A stretch of 64,000 nucleotides of DNA, from assembly GCF_003991905.1 (NCBI RefSeq), contig NZ_RSCL01000024.1, forward strand, positions 62,001 through 126,000, read 5' to 3'. How positions within the stretch are numbered: position 1 is the stretch's first letter; the number at the start of each line of letters is the position of its first letter. A program made the position numbers and the translations under genes. Positions 42,007 through 50,391 of this stretch are shown in pieces. This DNA is from Dulcicalothrix desertica PCC 7102. GTDB lineage: Bacteria > Cyanobacteriota > Cyanobacteriia > Cyanobacteriales > Nostocaceae. Under the pieces are notes generated by a model, which had not been told where the DNA came from, did not search any database, and saw only the letters and a list, made by a program, of their open reading frames with translations.

Positions 42007-44652
42007 GTGGAACTGTTGTATCAGTCCCACCAGCATTTTGAATATATTGTTATGGAACAAAGCGTAGCATTAATTGAGCATGATTATCAAGGCTCTACAC
42101 TAAAAGATTCAGACCGTTTAGACCTAATAACCAAACGCGGTCTATGCATGATATGGACATCCGTTAACGTCGAACGCATTAGCCAGCAGGAAGCGATTAA
42201 GCGATTGGGTCACAAGAAACCTGAGTCAGACGGCTTATGGTTAGGGACGCGCGAACACGGGCAATTTAAGCCAGATAAACCACCCCTCAACGATAAGGGC
42301 GAACCCGTTAAATACCTATCTGGTAAGAAGTGGGGTGCATTATTCCCTACACATCCCCTCGACCCCACATACTGGACTGACCTAGAAGCGCTTAAACGTT
42401 GTTGCGTTGTCATAGACGGGCAACCATACGTTTTAATTACTGAAGGTTTCTTCAAAGCGATAGCAGGTTGCTCTATTGGCATCCCTACGATATCGGTACC
42501 AGGTGTCTGGATGGCACGATTCAAAAACAAGAAGACTAAAGAACTTAAATTATTGCCCGAACTACAAGCGATAGCTGACGCGGGAATAGGCTTTATATTG
42601 GCTTTTGATGCTGATGTGATTACAAATAAAAATGTTCAAAAAGCATTAAACGAGCTTAAAAACCTTATGATAGGTCTGAATATTCCAGTAAGAAGCATTA
42701 CTGGTGATTGGGAACTATTACAAGGTAAAGGTATGGATGATTTTATAAAAAACAATGGTGGTGATGCGTTTATGGAAATAATCAAAGCAGCTAGAACACT
42801 TCAGCTAATGGAGGATGCTATTGAGCAAAAACCATCAGCGCCAAAAATACCACCAGCAGATGTGATAGGGGAAGAATTATCACACTTTTTAAAAGAAAAA
42901 CTATCTTTCAATAACGCGATTAGTCAGTGGATGGTTTACGAATTTCAATATCAAGGTGTCTGGAAATCTGAGAAAATAGACTACATAAAACATTTGATAG
43001 TTAAAGAACTAAAAGTTAGAAACATTAGAGGTTATGGAAAGGATAGCTACGTAGTTGACATAGTAAAAAGGTTGCAATCTGAATTAATAGTTACTGAATG
43101 GAATGAAGCTAACTCTTTAGAATTTATACCATTTGAAAACGGCGTATTATCATTAGCTACAGGTGAGCTATTACCCCACTCACCCGACTATAAATTTACT
43201 TGGCACATTCCACGCATACATAATCCTTTAGCATCTGGATACCCTACCATTGACAGATTTTTGGATGAATTAACTAATTGCAACGATGCCTTAAAACAAA
43301 TCTTATTGTGTTATTGCAACTGTGTATTGAAGGGTAGGCATGATTTACAAAAATTCTTGCATCTAATAGGGCAAGGTGGAACTGGTAAAGGAACATTCAC
43401 TTGGTTAGTAACTAATCTAGTAGGTGAGATAAATGTATGTGACACCACGTTACCTGAATGGTGTGGCAGTAACTTTGAAACAGCAAGAGCATATGGTAAG
43501 CGATTGGTAACGTTTCAAGATGAGGATAAATTCTCAGGTAAGGTTGGCAAGTTTAAATCATTAACAGGTGGTGATAGACTTCGACATGAGAAAAAAGGTA
43601 AAGACGCTAATTCTTACACCTATAAAGGTATGGTGTTAATGGCATCTAACTACGCCGTGTTTAAGAATGAATCCTCATCTGGGCTAGACCGTAGAAAAGT
43701 AATGGTACCAGTAAATCAAAAGCCGACTCAAGTAGATACAAGGCTTAAAGAGAAACTCACATTAGAGTTAGACGCCTTTACTAATTACTTATTAACTATT
43801 CCCGATGATTATGTAACAGCTATCATGCTAGGAGCAAAACAAATTAAAGAGGTTAGTGTGTTGTCACTGCAAGACGAAATAGATACTAACTCGGTAGCGT
43901 GGTGGATTAACGAAAATATTATTTTCGATAAAGGCTGCTATACCCAAATAGGCAGTAAGCGAGAAGAGGATTCCCAGTTATTCGGTAATTATTGTATTGC
44001 CTCTAAGGACGCGGGTAAATCTCCTGTTAGCTCTACTGAATTTTCTGGGCGTATTTTTGACTTTTTAAATAACGTCATGGGTTATCGCCATATCAGTAAA
44101 GTTAAAAAACGAGAAGGTTACTGTATTCAAGGTTTACGACTAAGAAGGAAAGGCGGTGACGAGGATGTACCTACTCTCTTAGAACGAATAATGGGTGTTG
44201 ATACAGCTACAGAAGACAGCGTTAACCCTGCACACCCTGCACAACCATTACCAGATAAGGAAAACACCCCTTCACCTACCCCTTCACCTACCCCTTCACC
44301 TACCCCTTCACCTGAAAACGGCGCCGATAACGTGCAGGGTGTGCAGGGTAACGTGCAGGGTAGTGTGCAGGGTAGTGTGCAGGGTCAAAACCCTTGCCCC
44401 GCAAAGGTTGTGCAGGGTGTGCAGGGTAACAGCGAATTTACTAAAAACACTACTAATCAAATAGAAGTTACTAAGACTTTAGTTAAAGCTAAGGACACAC
44501 GTTACCCAGATATCTATAAAGTAGTTGGCGGCGGCAACGGCAAGTGGCAAGTTGAACCAGCTAACCGACCTGCTAAGAGCAATGCTGATTTTAAAACATT
44601 CGCTACCAACCAGCTAATTATCGTAGATGAAAGTGGCAATCCGATAACTTGA
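42007..44652 (+). CDS. Primase-SF3 helicase replication protein (DUF3854 + D5/P4-type)
   Basis: An 881-residue protein (GTG 42007; ATG 42052 is an alternative start). Residues about 60-270 form a DUF3854/TOPRIM-like primase part with VLITEGFFKA and GFILAFDADV. A D5_N-type region (about 290-430) leads to an SF3/AAA+ helicase: Walker A GQGGTGKGT near 455, Walker B-like LVTFQDED, sensor VLMASNYAVF and Arg-finger region GLDRRKVMV. The tail (about 735-830) has TPSPTPSP repeats and QGVQGN/QGSVQG repeats. This is the P4-type replication initiator and helicase that would open the element origin. Confidence 0.9.
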   Translation: MELLYQSHQHFEYIVMEQSVALIEHDYQGSTLKDSDRLDLITKRGLCMIWTSVNVERISQQEAIKRLGHKKPESDGLWLGTREHGQFKPDKPPLNDKGEPVKYLSGKKWGALFPTHPLDPTYWTDLEALKRCCVVIDGQPYVLITEGFFKAIAGCSIGIPTISVPGVWMARFKNKKTKELKLLPELQAIADAGIGFILAFDADVITNKNVQKALNELKNLMIGLNIPVRSITGDWELLQGKGMDDFIKNNGGDAFMEIIKAARTLQLMEDAIEQKPSAPKIPPADVIGEELSHFLKEKLSFNNAISQWMVYEFQYQGVWKSEKIDYIKHLIVKELKVRNIRGYGKDSYVVDIVKRLQSELIVTEWNEANSLEFIPFENGVLSLATGELLPHSPDYKFTWHIPRIHNPLASGYPTIDRFLDELTNCNDALKQILLCYCNCVLKGRHDLQKFLHLIGQGGTGKGTFTWLVTNLVGEINVCDTTLPEWCGSNFETARAYGKRLVTFQDEDKFSGKVGKFKSLTGGDRLRHEKKGKDANSYTYKGMVLMASNYAVFKNESSSGLDRRKVMVPVNQKPTQVDTRLKEKLTLELDAFTNYLLTIPDDYVTAIMLGAKQIKEVSVLSLQDEIDTNSVAWWINENIIFDKGCYTQIGSKREEDSQLFGNYCIASKDAGKSPVSSTEFSGRIFDFLNNVMGYRHISKVKKREGYCIQGLRLRRKGGDEDVPTLLERIMGVDTATEDSVNPAHPAQPLPDKENTPSPTPSPTPSPTPSPENGADNVQGVQGNVQGSVQGSVQGQNPCPAKVVQGVQGNSEFTKNTTNQIEVTKTLVKAKDTRYPDIYKVVGGGNGKWQVEPANRPAKSNADFKTFATNQLIIVDESGNPIT

Positions 44653-44786
44653 TTACCCCACTCACCCCTTGACTCGGTAACTAACTTAGCAGAGGCGCCG
44701 CAAAGCATCTGAGTAATTAGCCCAAATGTAGCATTTACTTATGTCACATTGTACGCTAGCGTAGAGGATAAGTATGAATCTTTTAG

Positions 44787-44858
44787 TGGGTGACTTGGGA
44801 CTCGAACCCAAAACCAGAGGATTAAGAGTCCTATGCTCTACCATTGAGCTAGTCACCC
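44787..44858 (-). tRNA. tRNA-Lys (anticodon CTT)
   Basis: 72 nt, full cloverleaf: acceptor GGGTGAC/GTCACCC, D-stem GCTC/GAGC, anticodon loop CTCTTAA, T-arm TTGGG TTCGAGT CCCAA, discriminator A. The top pair of the anticodon stem (27-43) is T-C and would not pair. Its 3' half is element-derived; the host's original half is displaced to 35703-35749. Confidence 0.96.
44817..44833. repeat. Attachment site core, right (inside tRNA-Lys)
   Basis: A 17-bp core identical to 35733-35749; covers the anticodon arm of the intact tRNA gene. Confidence 0.9.
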
Positions 44859-45124
44859 GTATAACAATATAGCATAAGAATTTCTTTTATCAGGGCGTAA
44901 TCTGGATACTCCTGGCTGAATTTTATAACTTCTTAACCTTATAGCGGTTTTCGGCGCCAAAATCTTGAGTTGTATTAACAATCATTATTATAAATTTATT
45001 TTGGTTTAATAACACTTAACATATATATGAGTATTTATACTTTATGATGCAAATAAGAATCATTTTTTGCGTGCGTAAAATAGTTTTTATTATGTAGCGT
45101 TAAGCTAAACCAGGGGGAATTACG
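44859..45124. other. Spacer between tRNA-Lys and lipoprotein gene
   Basis: AT-rich, one GGCGCC. AATAAGAATCATTTTT near 45050 loosely resembles an iron box but the match is poor. CAGGGGG just before ATG 45125 is the ribosome site. Confidence 0.4.
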
Positions 45125-45778
45125 ATGAAAATTAGGCGCCATGTTATCTACACTTGTTTTTACGCGACCTCCATTGCCTTACTACTAAATAGTTGTAAAA
45201 GCCTTGAATCGAAAAAAGTTAATACAGATACATCGGAAAAAATTGCTAGTCTTACTACAGCTACGTTAGCTACATCTTTTGCATCAAGTCAAGTTTTTGC
45301 TCAAACACCGCAACAAAATTTAATTACTATTAAAGCAGAAGATGGAGCGGAGACTGAAAAAAATATTGATGAACTCAAAAATGCTATCAAAAATGCTGAT
45401 GATATCGATAGAGAAGTAAATCAGTCTTTAAATTTTGATGTACTTAGCAAAGCATACACAGGAGAGGAGCTACAGAAAAAGCAAAAATTTGTTACGGAGC
45501 TAAAATCTCATAAAACTTATATTTATTCCAAATTACGGAAACAAGTTTTTCATAACTTTCAAATTAGCTCAGATGGTTCTACTGCAAAGGTAGATTTAAC
45601 AGAAACTTGGAGTCATAAGATATTTTCGCTTGAATCAAATGAATTACTGGCAAAATCTCCAGCTTCTGATGTCCCACAAACTAATTACTTGCAAAAAACA
45701 AAAAGTGGCTGGTTAGTTTATAATACCGTTTTTAACGGCCCCCCTCCAGCCTTTAAAATTATAGCTAAAGCACAATAA
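45125..45778 (+). CDS. Putative lipoprotein of unknown function
   Basis: A 217-residue protein. The N-terminus (YATSIALLLNSCKSLESK) has a lipobox-like Leu-Leu-Asn-Ser-Cys, so it may be a lipoprotein. A second hydrophobic-to-AQT segment (ASSQVFAQTPQQN) looks like a signal cleavage site about 35 residues later, which is unusual. The mature part is charged and helical, then has a beta-type domain (AKVDLTETWSHKIFSLESNE, SGWLVYNTVFNGPPPAFKII) resembling IMS/ARC6-like or NTF2-like folds. Family not recognised. Confidence 0.7.
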   Translation: MKIRRHVIYTCFYATSIALLLNSCKSLESKKVNTDTSEKIASLTTATLATSFASSQVFAQTPQQNLITIKAEDGAETEKNIDELKNAIKNADDIDREVNQSLNFDVLSKAYTGEELQKKQKFVTELKSHKTYIYSKLRKQVFHNFQISSDGSTAKVDLTETWSHKIFSLESNELLAKSPASDVPQTNYLQKTKSGWLVYNTVFNGPPPAFKIIAKAQ

Positions 45779-45779
45779 A

Positions 45780-45807
45780 AAACCGGGTCATATCACAAAC
45801 CCGGTTT
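45780..45807. terminator. AAACCGGGT/ACCCGGTTT hairpin between convergent genes
   Basis: Nine-bp arms (45780-45788, 45799-45807) lie between a + strand stop and a - strand stop, a likely bidirectional terminator. The arms belong to the AACCGGGTTTCT repeat family. Confidence 0.7.
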
Positions 45808-45814
45808 ATATAAA

Positions 45815-46333
45815 CTACAGCGCTTTCTTCAATAAAGACACCAAGTCTTCAACTTCAGGAGTTCCAATTAAATCTAATACTTCAGAAACTCGTTCATTTG
45901 GCATATGGTCATCAGGTATACCAACAACTGATTTTCCTAGGTTTTGAGCTATTTGAAACCAGAAAAACAGTCGAGAGTCAGTACTTAACGAGTCATATTC
46001 CTTCGTGGAAAATGAAGTGCTTTTCTCACCACCTGTAAAAAGTTCACCTAGCGCTTTGGTGGGATGCTCGTCGAGTACAGTTTCTCCGTCGCTTTGTTTG
46101 CCTTCAACTAACCCACGCAAAGCATCAACCTGTTGTTCTGAAGCCATTTGCTGAATTTGCTTGACTAAATTACTAGCAGCGTCATCAGTTACATTGCTCT
46201 GAGAAATAGTCGGAGCTATTTCTGCTGCTACTTCTCCATAAAGTTGAGCTAAAACGGTTAACTTATCGTCAGCACTTAATGCGCGGTATTTCAATATAAC
46301 AGTCTGTACGTTTTTTACATCTGCAAAAGTCAT
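45815..46333 (-). CDS. Divergent helical carotenoid protein-like (OCP N-terminal domain family)
   Basis: A 172-residue all-helical protein matching the OCP N-domain in layout (KYRALSADDKLTVLAQLYGE, NLVKQIQQMASEQQVDALRG, TDSRLFFWFQIAQNLGKSVV). The Trp of the LALxWFxYxEMG motif that lines the carotenoid tunnel is replaced (TVLAQLYGEV) while the Tyr and the later Trp are kept. An insert with TGGEKSTSFS replaces the usual loop. ATG 46333 has GGAGGT upstream. Carotenoid binding is therefore less certain than for its neighbour. Singlet-oxygen quenching is the family role. Confidence 0.78.
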   Translation of the reverse strand: MTFADVKNVQTVILKYRALSADDKLTVLAQLYGEVAAEIAPTISQSNVTDDAASNLVKQIQQMASEQQVDALRGLVEGKQSDGETVLDEHPTKALGELFTGGEKSTSFSTKEYDSLSTDSRLFFWFQIAQNLGKSVVGIPDDHMPNERVSEVLDLIGTPEVEDLVSLLKKAL

Positions 46334-46538
46334 CACAACCTCCAATTATTTGATTTTTTATTTGCTTTTGTATACGACCATTTCATAATTACTGCCTTGT
46401 AAATGTCGTACTTGTTACTACACTAGAAAATGTAAGCTTCTAACTTCACTATTAAAAGGTAGAAATATATTTATATACCTTTAGGTAGACGCGAAGTTGG
46501 AGAAAGGTTTTCCTTTCCCCGCTTCACGCTATAAAAGT

Positions 46539-47030
46539 CTAAATTTCTGCACCTGGCTTCGCTTCGGCGCCCATTGGTGCTACATAGTCACGGAAAATGG
46601 TCATTTGTTGTTCAAATTCTTTTTGTTTGATTTGATCAAACACTTCTTGAGCAGAATTGGAAAGTTCATAATTTTCAGGCATTGGGATAATTGTTCCATT
46701 ATCCATACCTTGAGCGAGCAAGTACCAAAACAATAGTTTTGTTGTATCGCTTAAAGAACCATACTGACGGCTTAATTGAGTATCTGCTTTATTTATCAAA
46801 TCTCTTTGAAGTTGTAGCTGTTCTTCATGAGATAATTCTTTAACTTGGTTAAACAGACCCTCAGCAATTGCATCTGAAGCTGTACTGGCACCTGGAGCAG
46901 CGGGGGTGATAGAACTACCCATTTCTTTGTAAACAAACCAAAACAATGCTAGTTGGTCATCTACTTCTAAGCCGCTAAAAGCCTGCGCGACTTGATTAAT
47001 CTCTTGGTTAGGGCTTTGAGTATAGGTCAT
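46539..47030 (-). CDS. Helical carotenoid protein (OCP N-terminal domain homologue)
   Basis: A 163-residue single-domain homologue of the orange carotenoid protein N-terminal domain. It keeps the tunnel motif DDQLALFWFVYKEMGSSITP with both Trp and Tyr, APGAS, and KLLFWYLLAQGMDNGTIIP with the later Trp, and ends with IFRDYVAPMGAE. Such HCPs bind carotenoid and quench singlet oxygen or phycobilisome excitation. GGAGG lies before ATG 47030. It is upstream of the divergent copy on the same strand, 205 bp away. No OCP C-terminal domain homologue is adjacent. Confidence 0.93.
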   Translation of the reverse strand: MTYTQSPNQEINQVAQAFSGLEVDDQLALFWFVYKEMGSSITPAAPGASTASDAIAEGLFNQVKELSHEEQLQLQRDLINKADTQLSRQYGSLSDTTKLLFWYLLAQGMDNGTIIPMPENYELSNSAQEVFDQIKQKEFEQQMTIFRDYVAPMGAEAKPGAEI

Positions 47031-47182
47031 GATTGCCTCCGATTGGTATTTATACTCTCATGATGTCAAGTTATCAAAACATCATTTGCGAATAACCCTA
47101 CTCAAGACATATGTGGCGCCATCCAAAAGAATAACAATGTATATCAACCTTGAATAGGCTCATATACACTACTCGCGATATA

Positions 47183-47213
47183 TTGGCAACGGATGTAACA
47201 GATGCAACGGATG
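47183..47213. repeat. GGCAACGGATGTAACAGATG dispersed repeat
   Basis: About 30 bp; the reverse complement, with one difference, is at 53806-53836, where it codes for the end of a gene. A fragment (CGGATGTAACGGAT) lies at 551-564. Confidence 0.75.
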
Positions 47214-47244
47214 AGTTGGTTACATCCCTTTGCTCTCGATAGAT

Positions 47245-47481
47245 TTACCGAATATGAGAAATAATAATATCTGAATATTGCGGAACTTTAATAATAAATT
47301 GCTCGACATTAATATCTAATGCTGATATTCTCGACGCATCTGCGAGTATTTTTGCTCTCCCTTCTGAATTTAAGCATTTAATGAATATTGTTTTCGTTTC
47401 TGGCTCAAACTGAAAATTACATGTTCCCCAAAACGGAAACTTACATGTAATGAAATCTAACATTACCTGCATGTAACTCAT
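47245..47481 (-). CDS. Hypothetical protein
   Basis: A 78-residue protein with three Cys (ITCKFPFWGTCNFQFEPETK), a KTIFIKCLNSEGRAKIL segment and a beta-rich end (IKVPQYSDIIISHI). No family recognised. It looks like a small alpha/beta protein, and codon structure suggests it is real. Confidence 0.55.
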   Translation of the reverse strand: MSYMQVMLDFITCKFPFWGTCNFQFEPETKTIFIKCLNSEGRAKILADASRISALDINVEQFIIKVPQYSDIIISHIR

Positions 47482-47830
47482 ATTTATCTATCCTTACTGC
47501 GTTAAATAAATAGCACTCAACACGTACATAAATACATTTAAGACTTCAAATTCTTCGTTCTGACTCATTAATGAATCCCATAGCCAAAGTTCCTTACGTA
47601 AAAATATAAGTTAAAAAATCATATTGATATCCTTTATACATTTCATCAGTCTAACTTAACATTGAATTTGTGTTTCGCAAGGAATGTAAAGTTATGTCAA
47701 ATCTGAGAAACCGGGTTTCTTTATTGAAATATTCTAATAAAAAAGATGATTTGCCGTAGAAACCCGGTTTCTTTGGTTATAGTAATGGATAGCACTCAAT
47801 ATCTTTTAAATAAATAATATTCATCACCAT
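47482..47830. other. Spacer with AACCGGGTTTCT-type repeat
   Basis: The repeat arms AGAAACCGGGTTTCT (47707-47721) and AGAAACCCGGTTTCT (47759-47773) flank an AT-rich spacer. The rest shows nothing. Confidence 0.7.
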
Positions 47831-48232
47831 ATGGATGAAATTGATAAGCTACTGGCTGAAATTCAGAACGAATACACACAGGCGCCTAAATCACAATCTC
47901 AATCACAGCGTCCGAACATACGTACATTTAATAATGTTGTATCATCAGATAAACCGATTGGTCTAGATAAACTGTTGGCTGATGTCAAAGCTGATTTTGA
48001 TGAGAAAGATTTAGCAGTAGAGTTACAACGACAGCAAGAACTTGAAGCAAAGCGTATTCGTGTGTTAGAGGAGCGGCAGAAAAAGCGTGATGCTTTAAAG
48101 CAGCAAGCGCAAATTTGGTTATCTGAGTTAGAACCGCTTTCTCCAGAGGGACTTTGGTTTGAAAGTTTTTCTCAAGGGTATCCATCTCAGTTAGATGCAG
48201 CAGTTGAATATTTGGAAGGTTTGGAGAATTGA
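47831..48232 (+). CDS. Slr1339-like salt-stress family protein
   Basis: A 133-residue acidic protein. The start MDEIDKLLAEIQNEY and the repeated LDKLLADVKADF unit, a long charged coiled-coil (LQRQQELEAKRIRVLEERQK) and the end WFESFSQGYPSQLDAAVEYL fit the conserved cyanobacterial family I know from Slr1339, reported as salt-responsive. No domain function is known. It is convergent with the HxlR gene with a 12-bp gap. Confidence 0.7.
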   Translation: MDEIDKLLAEIQNEYTQAPKSQSQSQRPNIRTFNNVVSSDKPIGLDKLLADVKADFDEKDLAVELQRQQELEAKRIRVLEERQKKRDALKQQAQIWLSELEPLSPEGLWFESFSQGYPSQLDAAVEYLEGLEN

Positions 48233-48244
48233 TATATATAATTA

Positions 48245-48580
48245 TTATTGATTCTTTTGTTGTAAATATTTTACACCCCATTCGTGCATTGCATAGAGGA
48301 GGGGTTTGAGCGTTTCTCCGAGCGGTGTTAACTCATATTCTACTTTTGGTGGAATTTGTGGGTAAACTTGGCGCCTAACGATTCCGTCGTCTTCGAGTTC
48401 GCGCAGTTGTTGAGTCAACATTTTTTGAGTTATTCCAGGTAACGCACGCAGTAGTTCGCCAAAGCGTTTGACTGTCATTAGTTCACGAATAATCAAAACT
48501 TTCCAACGTCCCCCTATAACTTTTATCGTTGATTCAACTTCACAAGTGAGTCGGGCATGGTTTTTAGAGTCTAGATGCAT
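48245..48580 (-). CDS. HxlR-family transcriptional regulator
   Basis: A 111-residue winged-helix regulator with the HxlR signature VESTIKVIGGRWKVLIIREL, RFGELLRALPGITQKMLTQQ LRELEDDGIV and YELTPLGETLKPLL. The Cys in LTCEVES near the N-terminus is at the redox or ligand-sensing position of several HxlR proteins. It is divergent from the amino-acid permease 373 bp away, which it may control. Confidence 0.93.
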   Translation of the reverse strand: MHLDSKNHARLTCEVESTIKVIGGRWKVLIIRELMTVKRFGELLRALPGITQKMLTQQLRELEDDGIVRRQVYPQIPPKVEYELTPLGETLKPLLYAMHEWGVKYLQQKNQ

Positions 48581-48953
48581 AATGCTGTTATGTGTTTACT
48601 GTTCATTCTATTTTGGCACGTGATGTAATATATAACGTATTTTAAAAGCGCATCCTCCTAAAGTAATATTTCTTTAAATAAAAAAACTTTGCAAAATATA
48701 TAAAGAAATTATTAAAATGTTTTCATAAAACTTTCATGGGGGATTTATCAAAGTTTTGAATACTTAATAATGTACGAACGTATGAGTATGTCTTGACCTG
48801 TCAAGCAAACACTGGCACTGGTGCTATTTTTTTATACACACGCATTTGTTGAAAAATGTATATAAATAATGCGTATTTCTTATTAAAATTTTAATAAAAG
48901 TAGAGTTTCTGCTGCGTCCGAGCGTTATCAGTAAAACCATCCCAATAAATGTT
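48581..48953. other. Gene-free stretch between divergent HxlR and permease genes
   Basis: AT-rich; no clear operator dyad or repeat recognised. Likely promoters for both genes. Confidence 0.5.
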
Positions 48954-50285
48954 ATGGCATCAAAAACTACACTGTCTGAGTCAGGAATATCTACTCCAAA
49001 ACCAACGCTTTCTACTGTTGATGCGGGTGCTTTGATAGTGGGAATGGTTGTTGGTGTAGGCATTTTCGAGACACCTGCTTTGGTAGCAGCAAACGCTGCA
49101 AATGCACAAGTTGCACTAACTGCTTGGTTGCTGGGTGGAATTATGTCTTTAGTCGGCGCCTTGTGTTATGCGGAGTTAGCAACTACATTCCCTCATGCGG
49201 GTGGAACTTATCATTATATACATCGCGCATTTGGTGACAAGCTGGCATTTCTATTTGCTTGGGCACGTATGGCGGTTGTTCAAACGGGTTCAATCGCTTT
49301 GCTAGGCTTTGTGTTTGGAGATTATACTTCACAGCTTTTACCGTTGGGAGAATATTCGGCAGATATTTACGCTGTTTTGGCAGTTATAGTGCTGACTAAC
49401 TTAAACGTTATAGGCATTAATTCGGGTAGATGGACACAAAATCTCCTTACTGCTGCTAAAGTTTTAGGTTTATTGCTTGTTATTGGTGTTGGTATTTTTT
49501 TTGCTACCGCCGAAAGAGCTAGTACGGCGCCTGCTCCTAACCAAACTACTACTTTTGGGTTAGCAATGGTGTTTGTATTGCTAACTTACGGTGGATGGAA
49601 TGAAGCTGCATATCTCTCTGCGGAGGTACGTGGCGCACGGCACAATATGGTAAAGGTATTATTAGGAAGTATCGCCATCATAACAGTTATCTATCTATTA
49701 ATTAATCTGGCATATTTGCACGGTTTGGGTATGGTAGATATGGCAAATTCTAAGGCACCTGCTGCTGATTTGATGCGTCGTGCTTTAGGTGAAGGCGGAG
49801 CGAAGTTTCTCAGTTTTCTAATTGCTGTTTCTGCATTGGGTGCGGCAAACGCCACTATCTTTACAGGCGCCCGCAGTAATTATGCACTTGGACAAGATTT
49901 TCGTAAATTTGCTTTCCTTGGTCGCTGGAGTAGTAAGAGTACACCTGCGAATGCTCTCTTAGTTCAAGCTGGCATCGCTCTTTTACTTATAATACTTGGC
50001 GCCATAACTCGCAACGGCTTTAAGACAATGGTGGAATATACGGCGCCAGTATTTTGGTTCTTTTTCCTTCTGTCTGGTATTGCCTTATTCGTACTACGTC
50101 ATCGTGAGCCAGAAATTGAACGTCCTTTCAAAGTACCGCTGTATCCCATTATTCCTCTATTATTTTGTGCCACGTGTGCATACTTGCTGTACTCCAGCAT
50201 TAACTATACAGGTATAGGCGGTACTGTTGGTGTTTTGGTCTTGTTAACTGGAGTTCCCATATTGCTTTTAGGTAATAAGCAATAA
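48954..50285 (+). CDS. APC-family amino-acid permease
   Basis: A 443-residue transporter with about 12 membrane helices. The first conserved APC helix has VDAGALIVGMVVGVGIFETP, and the loop CYAELATTFPHAGGTYHYI is the family signature; later LTYGGWNEAAYLSAEVR matches helix 6-7. The substrate is probably an amino acid or a related amine; specificity cannot be read. It is likely in the cytoplasmic membrane. A paired AACCGGGCTTCT-type repeat follows the stop. Confidence 0.93.
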   Translation: MASKTTLSESGISTPKPTLSTVDAGALIVGMVVGVGIFETPALVAANAANAQVALTAWLLGGIMSLVGALCYAELATTFPHAGGTYHYIHRAFGDKLAFLFAWARMAVVQTGSIALLGFVFGDYTSQLLPLGEYSADIYAVLAVIVLTNLNVIGINSGRWTQNLLTAAKVLGLLLVIGVGIFFATAERASTAPAPNQTTTFGLAMVFVLLTYGGWNEAAYLSAEVRGARHNMVKVLLGSIAIITVIYLLINLAYLHGLGMVDMANSKAPAADLMRRALGEGGAKFLSFLIAVSALGAANATIFTGARSNYALGQDFRKFAFLGRWSSKSTPANALLVQAGIALLLIILGAITRNGFKTMVEYTAPVFWFFFLLSGIALFVLRHREPEIERPFKVPLYPIIPLLFCATCAYLLYSSINYTGIGGTVGVLVLLTGVPILLLGNKQ

Positions 50286-50295
50286 CTAACCAGAA

Positions 50296-50359
50296 AGAAA
50301 CCGGGCTTCTTTTGAAAAATTGAATTATCAAGCAAATTTTGCTCTTGTGCCCGGTTTCT
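50296..50359. repeat. AGAAACCGGG-type paired repeat
   Basis: AGAAACCGGGCTTCT (50296-50310) and GCCCGGTTTCT (50349-50359) flank an AT-rich spacer containing AAGCAAATTTTGCTC. It lies between the permease and the following gene and may act as a terminator. Confidence 0.7.
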
Positions 50360-50391
50360 ATGTACTTTTAGTTTCCCCCTTATCAAATATT

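Larger units (their letters stand above)
35733..44833. mobile_element. 9.1-kb integrative element in tRNA-Lys(CTT)
   Basis: Bounded by an identical 17-bp core (GAGGATTAAGAGTCCTA) at 35733-35749 and 44817-44833, which lies in the anticodon arm of tRNA-Lys. Genes inside are an integrase, two unknown proteins, a ribbon-helix-helix protein, at least six small unknown genes, an AAA ATPase and a primase-helicase. A non-coding region at 37684-38929 is rich in iterons. No relaxase, type IV secretion, capsid, portal or tail gene was recognised. GGCGCC sites occur five times in 9.1 kb against roughly 92 in the remaining 54.9 kb. Build resembles a replicating integrative plasmid or satellite such as the tRNA-borne primase elements known in cyanobacteria. 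Confidence 0.93.

Noticed and set aside
44195-44464. 89-codon frame with LHLPLHLP and CRVCRV repeats
   Set aside because: It is an out-of-frame reading of the repeats in the replication protein tail.
45045-45075. Iron (Fur) box upstream of the lipoprotein gene
   Set aside because: Only a partial match to the consensus; no iron-related gene beside it.
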